Positions 55,267 through 64,000 of a DNA stretch of 64,000 nucleotides are shown in pieces (the stretch's first letter is position 1; every line of letters begins with the position of its first letter). Under the pieces are notes generated by a model. That model did no database searches. It was not told the DNA's origin and saw only the letters and a list, made by a program, of their open reading frames with translations. Location: contig CM060731.1 in assembly GCA_030704615.1 (NCBI GenBank), positions 6,262,001-6,326,000 on the forward strand, written 5' to 3'. This DNA comes from Takakia lepidozioides. Taxonomy: Eukaryota; Streptophyta; Takakiopsida; Takakiales; Takakiaceae. The translations under genes were made by a program, and so were the position numbers.

Positions 55267-56481
55267 CTACGTACTGGCGCCTACACAAAACTTTCCTGTC
55301 GTTGTCGTCCCCGTGCCCCAGTCCAATCCTGACGCTAGTGGTCTCACATCAAACAACCACGACTCTTCACGACATTCAAACACCAACGTCCCTTCTTTCT
55401 TGAGGGCCACGAAGACTACGTGATCGCTCCACCCTTGCACATGCCACGTGCAACCTCCGCTATAGCGAGCGAGCAACTGTTTCAAGACGTCGCGAGGAAC
55501 TTTGGGCAACTTCCTCCATTTTCGAGTGGAAGGATTATACTCCCACAAACTCGGTACATAAAAATGATTAGGGACCTTCGTCAAGCAATTCAGCTTAACC
55601 AGCGTCAGAAGGCCTCGATTCTCCACCAATTTTACGACTACCGTATCAATTCTGGGAAATAGTGTTGTCGGAACCTCCGCCCATACTCCAATCTCGATGT
55701 CATAAGCGAAGAGTCGAGGGTCGGATATCATGGGGTAAAGCAGTGCGTAAAACACTTTACCGCATTTCGCAATCCTCGTCCACGGACGTCCGCTTAGGGC
55801 GAGAGGAATAGGCACACGTTGAGTCTCGTTCCACGAGTTGGAGATAGAGTCGTACACCAAAGTCATATGCAATTTGCCATCCACTATCCACAATTTGTAG
55901 TTCCCCGTCATGTTGTCCACCACCAACTCCTCTAACATGAGCCTGTGGCGATGGTGCGACTCATATGTAGCAGGCACCCTCGGCAATTGTCTCCAACACT
56001 TCAAGATGGGGTTGAACACAGTGTAGTAGGCACGCTCCTCAGGATGGAGATTAGAAGTTGATTTGATACAAAACAGACCTCCATCTGCAGAACATAAACG
56101 GTGACTTACATCGCTCATCTCTAGGCCAGGCAAATGAGGTGCGAGGAAAGAGAGGTCCAGCGTGTGTGACAGTCTCCTTGAAATATCAAAAAACTTCATG
56201 ACACTTACTACCCCACTAGGTAAGAAAAAAATGAATAAAGGCTCCAGTTGATCAAGACTAAGTTTGTTACGGAGATCCATAAAACCCGAGGTTGTCTGCA
56301 AGGATTGCCACCGCTTGCACACCATCCGTACACGGCAGAGATCTGAGCAAAGTAAGCATGCCAAGATTTTGTCCAACAACTCCGACGGCAGCCTACTCCA
56401 CACCCGCTCGTCCATGGGCTGTGGTGTATCATGGCCTACAATATCCGAACAACCACCCACCCTCCGCGTACATAATTCCAT
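55267..56481 (-). CDS. F-box protein (kelch/FBA-like C-terminus), single exon
   Basis: 404 residues, uninterrupted. The F-box lies at about residues 27-66 (VWSRLPSELLDKILACLLCS, then DLCRVRMVCKRWQSL), which binds SKP1 in SCF ubiquitin ligases. The remainder has the repeated FNPILKCWRQLP, YDSISNSWNETQRVP, YDIEIGVWAEVP and YNPSTRKWRKLP units of plant F-box/kelch-like (beta-propeller) proteins that choose substrates. It ends GTTTTGKFCVGAST. The ATG at 56481 gives a short N-terminal tail; a second ATG before DERVWSRLP is also possible. A large hairpin lies 57 bases upstream of the start codon. Confidence 0.88.
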   Translation of the reverse strand: MELCTRRVGGCSDIVGHDTPQPMDERVWSRLPSELLDKILACLLCSDLCRVRMVCKRWQSLQTTSGFMDLRNKLSLDQLEPLFIFFLPSGVVSVMKFFDISRRLSHTLDLSFLAPHLPGLEMSDVSHRLCSADGGLFCIKSTSNLHPEERAYYTVFNPILKCWRQLPRVPATYESHHRHRLMLEELVVDNMTGNYKLWIVDGKLHMTLVYDSISNSWNETQRVPIPLALSGRPWTRIAKCGKVFYALLYPMISDPRLFAYDIEIGVWAEVPTTLFPRIDTVVVKLVENRGLLTLVKLNCLTKVPNHFYVPSLWEYNPSTRKWRKLPKVPRDVLKQLLARYSGGCTWHVQGWSDHVVFVALKKEGTLVFECREESWLFDVRPLASGLDWGTGTTTTGKFCVGAST

Positions 56482-56537
56482 GGCCTTGCTCCACTGAAAA
56501 CTTGTGTGGTGGCATCAACCACAAAATACAACTCCTG

Positions 56538-56665
56538 CCCCCAAGGGCTTCTCTCTCCTCTCTCTCTCCCCCAAGCTTAAATGGTGGCACCGGGTCGCCT
56601 CGTCTTCAATGTGATGCCACCATTTAAGCTTGGGGAGAGAGAGAGGAGAGAGAAGCCCTTGGGGG
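56538..56665. repeat. Near-perfect inverted repeat (51-bp arms, 25-bp loop)
   Basis: Arms 56538-56589 and 56615-56665 are reverse complements with one indel. They carry AAGGGCTTCTCTCTCC and AAGCTTAAATGGTGGCA and their mirrors. The loop is 56590-56614. It lies directly upstream of the F-box start codon, on the side of its 5' UTR or promoter. Confidence 0.93.
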
Positions 56666-56829
56666 GTCGGGGTCGCCCGTCTTTTCATCCAGGGAATATC
56701 TCCCAGGGATGAAGTCGGATGAAAGAAGTTGCTAAACGAAAAAGGTCGCTGCCAGCGAGCTCTACACGCTGGACTTTACGGCGGCCGAAAACGAGATCTA
56801 CAGCGACGTCGGGGATTTTTGCAAGTGAC

Positions 56830-57130
56830 AGTTAGAAAGTATGCAGGGTGCTGCATGGAGGTGGACAACCAGGGGCGTACGTTGATTGTAAGTGACGAGT
56901 GCATCCACAAAATGAGGAATCAATGCTGAGTTGAAGAGATTGTTTGGGCAGATAAAGGACGCATGATACGTCCCTAACTTGTGTTGTATTGCATGATCCA
57001 GAGGAGATCAAGGATTTTCTCTTTGCGACCGTGAGAAGCTGGCCTTTGGGCTGTCTGCATCACCAACAGTTTTGGGCTCTGACTCCACCTGCGCGGACAG
57101 CACCGACCTCTCGCGGGAGAGCCAGTTAAG
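56830..57130 (+). pseudogene. Degenerate PPR E/DYW tail fragment
   Basis: Closely similar to 63610-63850 downstream of the second PPR ORF. It shares GGGTGCTGCATGGAGGTGGA, GACAACCAGGG and GAGGAGATCAAGGATTTTCT. Translation gives CCMEVDNQGRTLIVSDECI, a worn E-domain sequence. No PPR repeats precede it. Confidence 0.7.
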
Positions 57131-57275
57131 GACAAACTGTGTAATGTGTTTGGTTTGGGGATCAGCTTTGCACTCTTAAGCGACCTGGGCAGGTGTCAAG
57201 CAAGCGGTACTAGTCACGTTCGCCGAACCCATTCACTAATCTGGGGCTGACTTCAAGGAAGCAATGGCAAGCTCA
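57131..57275. other. Spacer
   Basis: Nothing recognised. Confidence 0.3.
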
Positions 57276-57565
57276 CTAGTTGGCTCCTCACTGCAAGTGT
57301 GTCTAGTGTCTACCACTACTCGTGCTACGTTTAGTCCTCTCCGTACACTCAATCATAGATCTTGCGATTCCAAGTACAATTTCCGGCCACTCGCGTGTCG
57401 ATCAGCAATGACTGAAAATCCTTCGCTGCACTAAACTTGTGCTTTGGGGAGAGAAGCTTATGAATTGGCCAGGGATCCCCTGGCCCCGCATATTTTATCT
57501 TCAAAACCGTACTTAGCTCCACATGACCTGCTACATTAGTCCGCCTTCAGCAGCGGTGTGTCACT
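57276..57565 (+). repeat. Uninterrupted copy of the MULE-1 target segment (empty site)
   Basis: Corresponds to 26908-27083 joined to 33700-33819, with a single GTGCTTTGG at 57440-57448 where MULE-1 made its GTGCTTTAG duplication. Confidence 0.88.
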
Positions 57566-57829
57566 GTTTGCGCATGCCATTCAGTTTCAGTAATAGTCTT
57601 GATCCCTCGCTCTTCCCAGTCACAGTTTTGAGCACCTCCAAAAGTGGACCTAAACAGAAATATTCGTTGGCCAATTACGCCTTGAGAGCGCCTCACATTT
57701 CAAATCTTTCAAACCTGGGGCTTTCCCTTGATGAAATCTGGCTGAAAGGCTAGACGGAATCACAAAAGCTATTGAGTGTTTAGGCAGGCTTCATAGACGA
57801 AGTAGGATAGGGGTGGACGAGAGGAGGAG

Positions 57830-58233
57830 TGTGAGGGTTTTAGCAGGAAACAGTGTGGGGGTCATGTGTGGATCCTCGCCTTGCTGCTAGCAGCTGACAA
57901 TGACAGCCTAGATTTGTTCTACGCACACCCCAGCCCTAGTGAATTTCTCCGAAGACTTCAATTTGTGCTGGGTCAGAGAGGATGACCGTTTCAAACAAAC
58001 CTTTGCATTGCATCCTGTTGTCTCCTTCTCTCTGTAATCTAACAGGCATTCACCTTCTTGCCTCGGTTGTCCCACCATTGACTGGTCAGCAATATGTTCC
58101 TTCCAAAGGTGGGTTGTAACCAAAAGTGTTTTCTGCTTTCCTCTTGATTCCGGCTGGAGATGGAAGTGTGTTCCTGCATTCTCCCGAGCGCACATGTGGA
58201 TTCTATACTCAAGGCATCTTCTTGAGGCTTCAC
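57830..58233 (-). pseudogene. OSB-like PDF exon and intron copy
   Basis: On -, a piece near 58115-58050 encodes LWKEHIADQS, and in another frame SQWWDNRGKKVNAC, the first half of a PDF motif. Downstream DNA (GTGAATGCCTGTTAGATTACAGAGAGAA..., then AATCTAGGCTGTCATTGTCAG) matches 10070-10270, the intron of the 10-kb OSB remnant. It is an inverted partial duplicate. Confidence 0.65.
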
Positions 58234-58360
58234 ATCATGCAGGGTAGTAAGGGGCTGGTCTATGGAGCTGAAATCAGCAGCCCTCTTGGTGTTACTTAAT
58301 TAGCATTCCTGAATGTGTGGGAGGGATAGCCACCCGGTCGCAAGTGACTCATCCCTTGGC

Positions 58361-58681
58361 ACAGCATTGTGTGAAAGGAAGTGCTCTCGAGTGGAATCGA
58401 TAATATGGGGCACTGAAGGACACCCTTTGTTAATTGCATTGCAAGAGACGGTGTTACAACATGCTAGAAAACAGGCTTGATTTTAGTGTCCTTGACAGGG
58501 GTGGAACTGTATAGTTTCCTATTTGAGTTGCCCATCCAGCAAAGTGGACTACCTATGATGCACATGGCAATTTCATTGCATACTGCTGTTAACAATGTAC
58601 TATATAAGAGCCTGGGACTCTTGCTTTCGTGTACAGCATTGTGTGAAAGGAAGTGCTCTCGAGTGGAATCGATAATATGGG
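58361..58681 (+). repeat. 49-bp exact direct repeat
   Basis: 58361-58409 and 58633-58681 are the same (start ACAGCATTGTGTGAAAGG, end GATAATATGGG), 272 bases apart. No other end structure was seen. Confidence 0.9.
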
Positions 58682-58699
58682 ACTGGTTTTTAGTGTCCT

Positions 58700-60330
58700 T
58701 GATGAATTTCTGGCCATGAGTGCTCTGCTGTGGTGTGCAAACTCAGGGGCAATAGTCTCGAAGAGCTGTTGTATGGTGCACAGTACCATTGAGAGCTAAA
58801 CCACAGACTGTACTTTGAACATTAGAGTGCAATTGCATCACAGATGATTGCTGAGGGGCATTGTCGAGGTGCCTTTCACCCATCATGTGAATGGATTTGT
58901 AGGCATGAACGATTGAAGGTGGTCTCTGTGCAATGCCTTTGCTTCTGTGTTGTTGTGTATGGTTCCTCTGGAAGGAATCTTAGCAAGCCATCTGACATTG
59001 TTGGTATGGTTGGGTTTGTAGAAGTGCCTCTGGCCACTGTTTAACAAACAGCTGTGCAAAGCAAACAAAGTCCTGAGAGAAGGAGCACGTGAAGATGAGG
59101 AGCACATGAAAGAAGCACCAGAAGTACAAGAAGGTGCTCCTGTTTTATCAACAAAGTTGTCCCGTACCAGTTACCTTTGCATGTGTACTGGGTACTGAAA
59201 ATCATATGATGGCGAATGTTGTGGTAACTGAAAGGAAGGGAGTTGTGGTGGGGGGAGCAGCATGGTGAGACGAAGCTGCATCGAGAAAAGTTTATGACCC
59301 CAACTGAGGCTTCAATACTGAACTGAGGGTATGCTTACATCCCAGTTGATGTCTACGTTAAGGGTCTATGGCACCGCCACGGTCAGACATCAATGGCAAG
59401 CACCATCTATCTACTCTTCCTTCACAATCTCCATGCTTCTTATTTACACGTTCATATCGAGGATTTTCCTTTGCTAGTGTAGTGGTCATTGGAAAGCGAG
59501 CTAGTAGAGGTCTTTCCCAATTGTAGACTACTATTCAAGATTAGTGTGTGTAACAGTAAGTTTTTGGATTGTTTGTAACAGTTTGAATGAAACACTAAGC
59601 AAAATGCCACTGCAAATAAAGAGTTACTTCTTGGGAGTCATTATACAATTGTACACTAAAGAAATATGCACCAACAGCACCAGCCATTGCCATCATGGAC
59701 ACTGGATGGTAGCCATGAGCATTTTTTCATGTAAGGACGTCATTTGGCAGGCAGCCTTAACAACCTAAATGAACAACACCAGATATCCCCACTACCCTTC
59801 CAAACACCTGCTCTATAGGCTGGCAAGGTAAGTCCTGCTCTATATAGGCAAGGCAAGGTAGTTTGACCACCGGTGCAAGCCATCAAGTGCAGTAGATACA
59901 CATTCTCAGTTGTCGAGCATCTGAATGAGGACAGGTTGAGTAGAATGTAGTTGGTCACTTCTCCTTCAATGCTTGAATGGTAGTGGAGTATTCAATGTTC
60001 TGCCAGAGGTAAACGCTGATCATGTAGGCTTACACCACAATCTGTGACTTCCTTGACGGATTCCGACGGTTTGCCAAGTGCCATCTCCCACCGAGGCCGG
60101 GTTCCGGGAGTGTCCGATGCACATGGATGACAAATACGGCACCGCATTTCCATCCAAAGGATGAAAATGCAATGTGACCAGCACTCTTCTCTGTCAGCAA
60201 TGATCATCCGTCCATATCGAATGAAGACGTACTTTTTTTCAAATCGGAATAAGGAATGCCAGTGCCTCCAAACCCGCAGAGGACAAGGGCATATCCCTGC
60301 GTCGGGAGTTTCCGAACGTTTTTTCGCTTG
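58700..60330. other. Intergenic, nothing recognised
   Basis: Short open frames only, none with recognisable similarity. Confidence 0.4.
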
Positions 60331-60334
60331 GTAA

Positions 60335-60432
60335 CGGACGCCCCCAGTGTTTGCAGCTTTGGCAACAACGAGAGTTTGAGGGACGGACGCCCGCAGTGTT
60401 TGCAGCTTTGGCACCAACGAGAGTTTGAGGCC
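60335..60432 (+). repeat. Two tandem copies of a 49-bp unit
   Basis: CGGACGCCC(C/G)CAGTGTTTGC... is repeated with a period of 49 bases and two differences. Confidence 0.85.
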
Positions 60433-60539
60433 TTCCGTGGCGCTGTCCATCCCCCTCCTTACCCCTGCATGCCACTTCACATTCTCTTCTTCTGCTTCCC
60501 TGGAGGAGGACTTGCGGGCGATGCAACGATCAACTGACG

Positions 60540-61061
60540 GTGAAGAACTTGGCCAATAAATTTCGACCTGTGTTTGGGATGATGCGAAGCTGTCACCTCT
60601 TGCAAGATGGGGTTCGTTCGACAGTCACGTCATCCGGGGATCCGCCGTCCTTGCAAGACTGGCCCTCGGTTGAGATCTTCCGGAAGGTATGGGCTGCACT
60701 CTCTGTTACCTCCTCTGCATTCTCGCAACTGCATTGCGTCAAGATTTGTATCAGACAGTTTCGGTCGAATTGTGGGGCGGTGGAGACCATTGGAGGACGA
60801 GAAGTTTTGCGGAAAGGGGAACAAGCAAGCAGGTATAGGGAGATCTGTCAGTGGCCTCATCCTCCTTTGGTCACATTCTGCGAAGAAATTGCCAACACAG
60901 TGCAACTAGTTGGCCGTAAGAGTCGTGACACGGAGATGAAGTGCTTCAATACTCGGGAAGTTTTGGCGAGATCCAACCTGGCTGTCCCAAAGACTGATGC
61001 TGAAACACATGTTCCGAGTTGGTATGCTATTTCAATAAACCTCTCTACCAATGGTGAGTAA
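60540..61061 (+). pseudogene. OSB-like N-terminal part with SSB-type domain start
   Basis: A 173-codon frame. Around residues 100-160 it reads WPHPPLVTFCEEIANTVQLV, then TEMKCFNTREVLARSNLAVP and KTDAETH. This matches the start of the SSB/OB-fold of plant OSB proteins (P..IP...EIAN.V.LIG). It stops after SINLSTNGE, and no PDF motif follows before the PPR ORF, so the copy is truncated. The upstream ~100 residues are unassigned. It lies 0.7 kb before the second PPR ORF, repeating the OSB-then-PPR order at 9-12 kb. Confidence 0.5.
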
Positions 61062-61797
61062 AGAGAATGTGCTCATAAGACGTTGTTTGCCGTAGCCATG
61101 GGAGTAAAGAGAGATGAAGTACAAGGGTTCCTGTTACACGTGGTAAAATAGAAAGCAGAGTGCAGAATAGGAAGATCAAAGTTGATTTTTGTATTGCTGA
61201 CTCGCATCTTCCCAGTTAGGGATGGTGATTCCCACATGTCGGTGTCTCACTAAAGATCACCGAGGTTGAGTCAGTCCATGCAAAGGACAGTAGCTATTGG
61301 GGATGGGTTGTCCAAATGGTGTTGTCATTGTTGATGACAATGGCGGGACAGGTTAAATGGATACATGATAAATTCCGTTCACTGTTATCTGAACTCCATT
61401 GCCACTCTTTGTTGTACAAGAAAGTGGATAAAGACCATGTTGGGATGGCAGTTGGGATACTTTGGCTGAGAGTTCAGGGCACCATGTGAAGAGTGTGGAC
61501 ATGATTATCTCTCTGGATTAGTTGTATGGCGTGTTCTGATTAGTACTCTCATCATGAGGGGAGACAGTGAGCCACCCATTGCATATTCCCTGAGAAAACA
61601 TTATATTGCAGTGCATGACACTGTTGCCAGACACGGGTCTTGGCTATTACTGCATACAAGGACTGAAATAATCGTATTGCAGCTTAAATTTGAGTTGGTA
61701 ATGTGCTGCAAGCATGTGATGTAGAAAGGTATTTGGGGTGTAGCAAGGAACTTCTCCTCATGCAGAGATCTTTCTTTGAAATATGGAGGAACTCTGA
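61062..61797. other. Spacer between OSB remnant and PPR ORF
   Basis: No gene recognised; it may hold intron-derived sequence. Confidence 0.35.
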
Positions 61798-63540
61798 GTG
61801 TCAAGATTTGAAACTGAGGTTGGGTCATGCAGGATGCCAGGGTCAAATCAGGCATGGTTGTTTACATCAGGCACCTCCACTGTGACCAATGTTTTTGAGA
61901 GAGGACGAAGAGAGGGAATCAACAAGACTGACACGTGTCGGTATCTGAGGATGATATGTAAGGAAGGACAACTGAAAGACGCACTGCACATTTTGAACTG
62001 GGAAGACATTTCAGTAGACTGCACTACTTATGTCTGTCTCTTGCAAGAGTGTATCAAATTGAAAGGCCTAGCAGAGGGAAAACAGGTGCACGCACACATC
62101 ATCCAAAGTAGGTTCAAGCCCAACATCTTGCTATTCAACACCCTTCTCAACATGTATGCAAAGTGCGGGAGCATGGTGGATGCACGACTAGCATTTGACA
62201 AAATGGCTGTACGAGATGTGTTTACATGGACTACAATGATGGCAGGATATGCAAAGCATGGATGTAGTAAGGAGGCTTTAGAGATCTTTCAGCAAATGAT
62301 ATGGGAGGGGGTGAGGCCCAACAAAGTCACATTCGTTTGCATTCTCAATGTGTGTGCCAGCCTGACAGCCCTGGAAATGGGCAAAGAGGTCCATGGTGAC
62401 ATCATCAAAGCTGGAATTGTGCCAAATATCATTCTGGAAACTGCTCTTGTAAACATGTATGCCAAATGTGGGAGCATAAGAGAAGCATGGCAAGTGTTTG
62501 ACAATATGGCTGAACGAAATGTGGTCTCATGGAGCACAATGATTGCAGGATATGCCCAGCAAGGGTGTGGTAGGGAGGCTTTTGATATGTATAAGCAAAT
62601 GATACAGGAGAGGGTGATGCCCAACAGGGTTTTGTTCACGTGTGTTCTCACTGCATGTGCCAGCCTGGCAGCGCTGGAGAAGGGGAAAGAGGTCCATGGT
62701 GACATCATTGCAGCAGGAATTGTGAAAGATATCATTCTGGAGACTGCTCTTGTTGACATGTATGCAAAATGCGGGAGCATGACAGACGCCCGTCAAGTGT
62801 TTGACAATATGGATCGACGAAGTGTGGTCTCATGGAATGCAATGATGGCAGGATATGCTCAGTTTGGGTCCAGTAGGGAGGCTTTTGAGACGTATAAGCA
62901 AATGGTACGGGAGGGGGTGATGCCCAATCAGGTATCTTTCACTTGCATTCTTAACGCTTGTGCTAGCCTCGCAGCCCTGGATAAGGGGGAAGAGGTCCAT
63001 GTGGACATCATCAAAGCTCAAATTGTACCAGATATCATTCTGTGGAATGCCCTTGTTGACATGTACGCAAAATGTGGGAGCTTGCAGAATGCTCATAAAT
63101 TGTTTAACAAAATGGCTGAACGAAATGTGGCCTCATGGAATGCCATAATTGCAGGTTATGGTCACCACGGGTGTGGTCGGGAGGCCCTTCAACGATTTGA
63201 AGAAATGCAACAGGACGGGTTCAAGCCAAATGGCATCACCTTTATATGCGTCCTCTCTGCATGTAGCCATGTGGGCTTAGTTGAGGAAGGCCGTCACTAC
63301 TTTGATTGCATGACTCAAGATTATGGGCTCGCACCTACAGCAGAGCATTTTGGCTGCATGGTGGACCTTTTTGGGCGTGCAGGGCGATTGGATGAGGCAG
63401 AGGACTTAATTCACAAAATGCCAATCGAACCAGATGGTGCGGTGTGGGGAGCTTTGCTTGGTGCCTGCAGAACTCATGGCAACATAGAGATAGCAGAACG
63501 TGTTGCAAAATTTTCTGCCCAGGACCCTGCAAGTTTGTGA
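61798..63540 (+). CDS. PLS-class PPR ORF, E/DYW region lost by frameshift
   Basis: 580 codons. PPR repeats begin near TTYVCLLQECIKLKGLAEGK and continue with VNMYAKCGSIREAWQVFDNM, SMTDARQVFDNMDRRS and similar units. They end at LFGRAGRLDEAEDLIHKMPI and WGALLGACRTHGNIEIAERV. Homologous over its length to the 10.3-kb gene, but repeat units are less uniform. The frame stops at 63538 just inside the E domain. E/DYW remains are readable downstream in shifted frames. The true start is unclear: GCACCTCCACTGTGACC (61866-61882) follows TTTACATCAG, a possible acceptor. The homologous ATG of the 10.3-kb gene is GTG here. A truncated PPR protein could still be made, but without deaminase. Confidence 0.75.
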   Translation: MSRFETEVGSCRMPGSNQAWLFTSGTSTVTNVFERGRREGINKTDTCRYLRMICKEGQLKDALHILNWEDISVDCTTYVCLLQECIKLKGLAEGKQVHAHIIQSRFKPNILLFNTLLNMYAKCGSMVDARLAFDKMAVRDVFTWTTMMAGYAKHGCSKEALEIFQQMIWEGVRPNKVTFVCILNVCASLTALEMGKEVHGDIIKAGIVPNIILETALVNMYAKCGSIREAWQVFDNMAERNVVSWSTMIAGYAQQGCGREAFDMYKQMIQERVMPNRVLFTCVLTACASLAALEKGKEVHGDIIAAGIVKDIILETALVDMYAKCGSMTDARQVFDNMDRRSVVSWNAMMAGYAQFGSSREAFETYKQMVREGVMPNQVSFTCILNACASLAALDKGEEVHVDIIKAQIVPDIILWNALVDMYAKCGSLQNAHKLFNKMAERNVASWNAIIAGYGHHGCGREALQRFEEMQQDGFKPNGITFICVLSACSHVGLVEEGRHYFDCMTQDYGLAPTAEHFGCMVDLFGRAGRLDEAEDLIHKMPIEPDGAVWGALLGACRTHGNIEIAERVAKFSAQDPASL

Positions 63541-64000
63541 TGCTGTGACACCTCTATGCTGATGCTGGAAGGTAGGAGACTACGGTAAAGGTCAGAAGAA
63601 TGGAGGAGAGAAAGTATCCAGGGTGCTGCTGCATGGAGGTGGACAACCAGGGACGTACATTGATTGTAAGTGACAATTGCATCCAAAAAGTGAGGAAATG
63701 AAAGCTGAGTTGAGGAGATTGTCTGGGCAGATAAAGAAGGCCTGATATGTCCCTAACTTACATGATGCAGGAGGAGATCAAGGATTTTCTCTTTGCGACA
63801 GTGAGAAGCTGGCTTTTGGGCTCATCAGCAAACCCCTCAACAACTCTCTGCATCACCAACAGTTTTGCAGTGTGTGTGGCTCTGACACAGGACCACCAAC
63901 TCATGCTGCCACAGCCATACCTGAGTGGACAGACCGGAGATCTTTCTCCAAGAGCCACTTGAGGACAAGTGCGATGTGTTCAATTTGGTGATCATCATGT
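63541..64000 (+). pseudogene. Degenerate E/DYW tail of the second PPR ORF
   Basis: Shifted-frame pieces read CCCMEVDNQGRTLIVSDNCI, EEIKDFLFATVRSWLLG (where HHSEKLA would be expected in another frame) and ITNSFAVCVALTQ in place of the CGDCH region. Stops and indels abound, and the window ends before any CSCGDYW. Confidence 0.65.

Noticed and set aside
1-64000. CRISPR arrays, operons or bacterial genes
   Set aside because: No regular repeat-spacer pattern or prokaryotic gene organisation; all supported genes are plant nuclear or transposon genes.

Overview
The window is nuclear DNA of a land plant. Spliced genes with GT-AG introns (an Hsp110-type Hsp70, a 14-exon cationic amino acid transporter), a single-exon DYW pentatricopeptide-repeat (PPR) gene, an F-box gene, a CP29/LHCB4 retrocopy and abundant LTR and Mutator-like transposons all say so. 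Editing-type PPR genes with near-identical repeats and Tf1-like chromoviruses fit a seedless plant (moss, lycophyte or fern) best, but that placement is inference and I cannot name the species.

Layout. 1-6.5 kb: Hsp70-14/15-like gene on + with heat-shock-element-like promoter sites. 7.5-8.5 kb: a short hAT-type element with an 8-bp target duplication. 9.4-12.7 kb: remnants of an OSB (organellar ssDNA-binding) gene whose last PDF motif reads without a stop into a full DYW PPR ORF. 13.3-13.9 kb: another OSB fragment. 15.5-21.9 kb: cationic amino acid transporter on -. 22.5-24 kb: exon-like stretches I do not recognise. 25.3-26.9 kb: intronless, broken COG3 copy. 27.1-33.7 kb: a complete Mutator-like element (MULE-1) with ~310-bp terminal inverted repeats, a perfect 9-bp target duplication, two convergent genes and two arrays of a palindromic motif. 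34.4-52.4 kb: a chromodomain Ty3/gypsy element on - (element B) split by a second Ty3/gypsy element on + (element A, 35.1-47.0 kb). 52.4-53.6 kb: transposase remnant of a second MULE. 55.3-56.5 kb: F-box gene on -, beside a large hairpin. 56.8-64 kb: broken PPR and OSB copies and a second PPR ORF.

The most interesting object is element A. Its single frame reads gag, protease, a complete DNMT3-like cytosine-5 DNA methyltransferase, reverse transcriptase/RNase H, integrase and, at the C-terminus, a PHD finger. It therefore joins a de novo-type DNA methylation enzyme and a probable histone reader to a retrotransposon. Its 5' region carries two sense-oriented host mRNA fragments that keep poly(A) tracts (LHCB4 and a BURP-domain gene). 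The sequence just after its 5' LTR is complementary to the LTR itself, suggesting self-primed reverse transcription. The copy appears circularly permuted inside its LTR, as if a circular form had integrated. It is now interrupted by nine in-frame stops yet almost free of frameshifts.

The OSB and PPR pieces occur in at least four places in the window. They share flanking and intron sequence, so OSB and PPR genes seem to have been duplicated together here. One such duplicate preserves the empty site of MULE-1.
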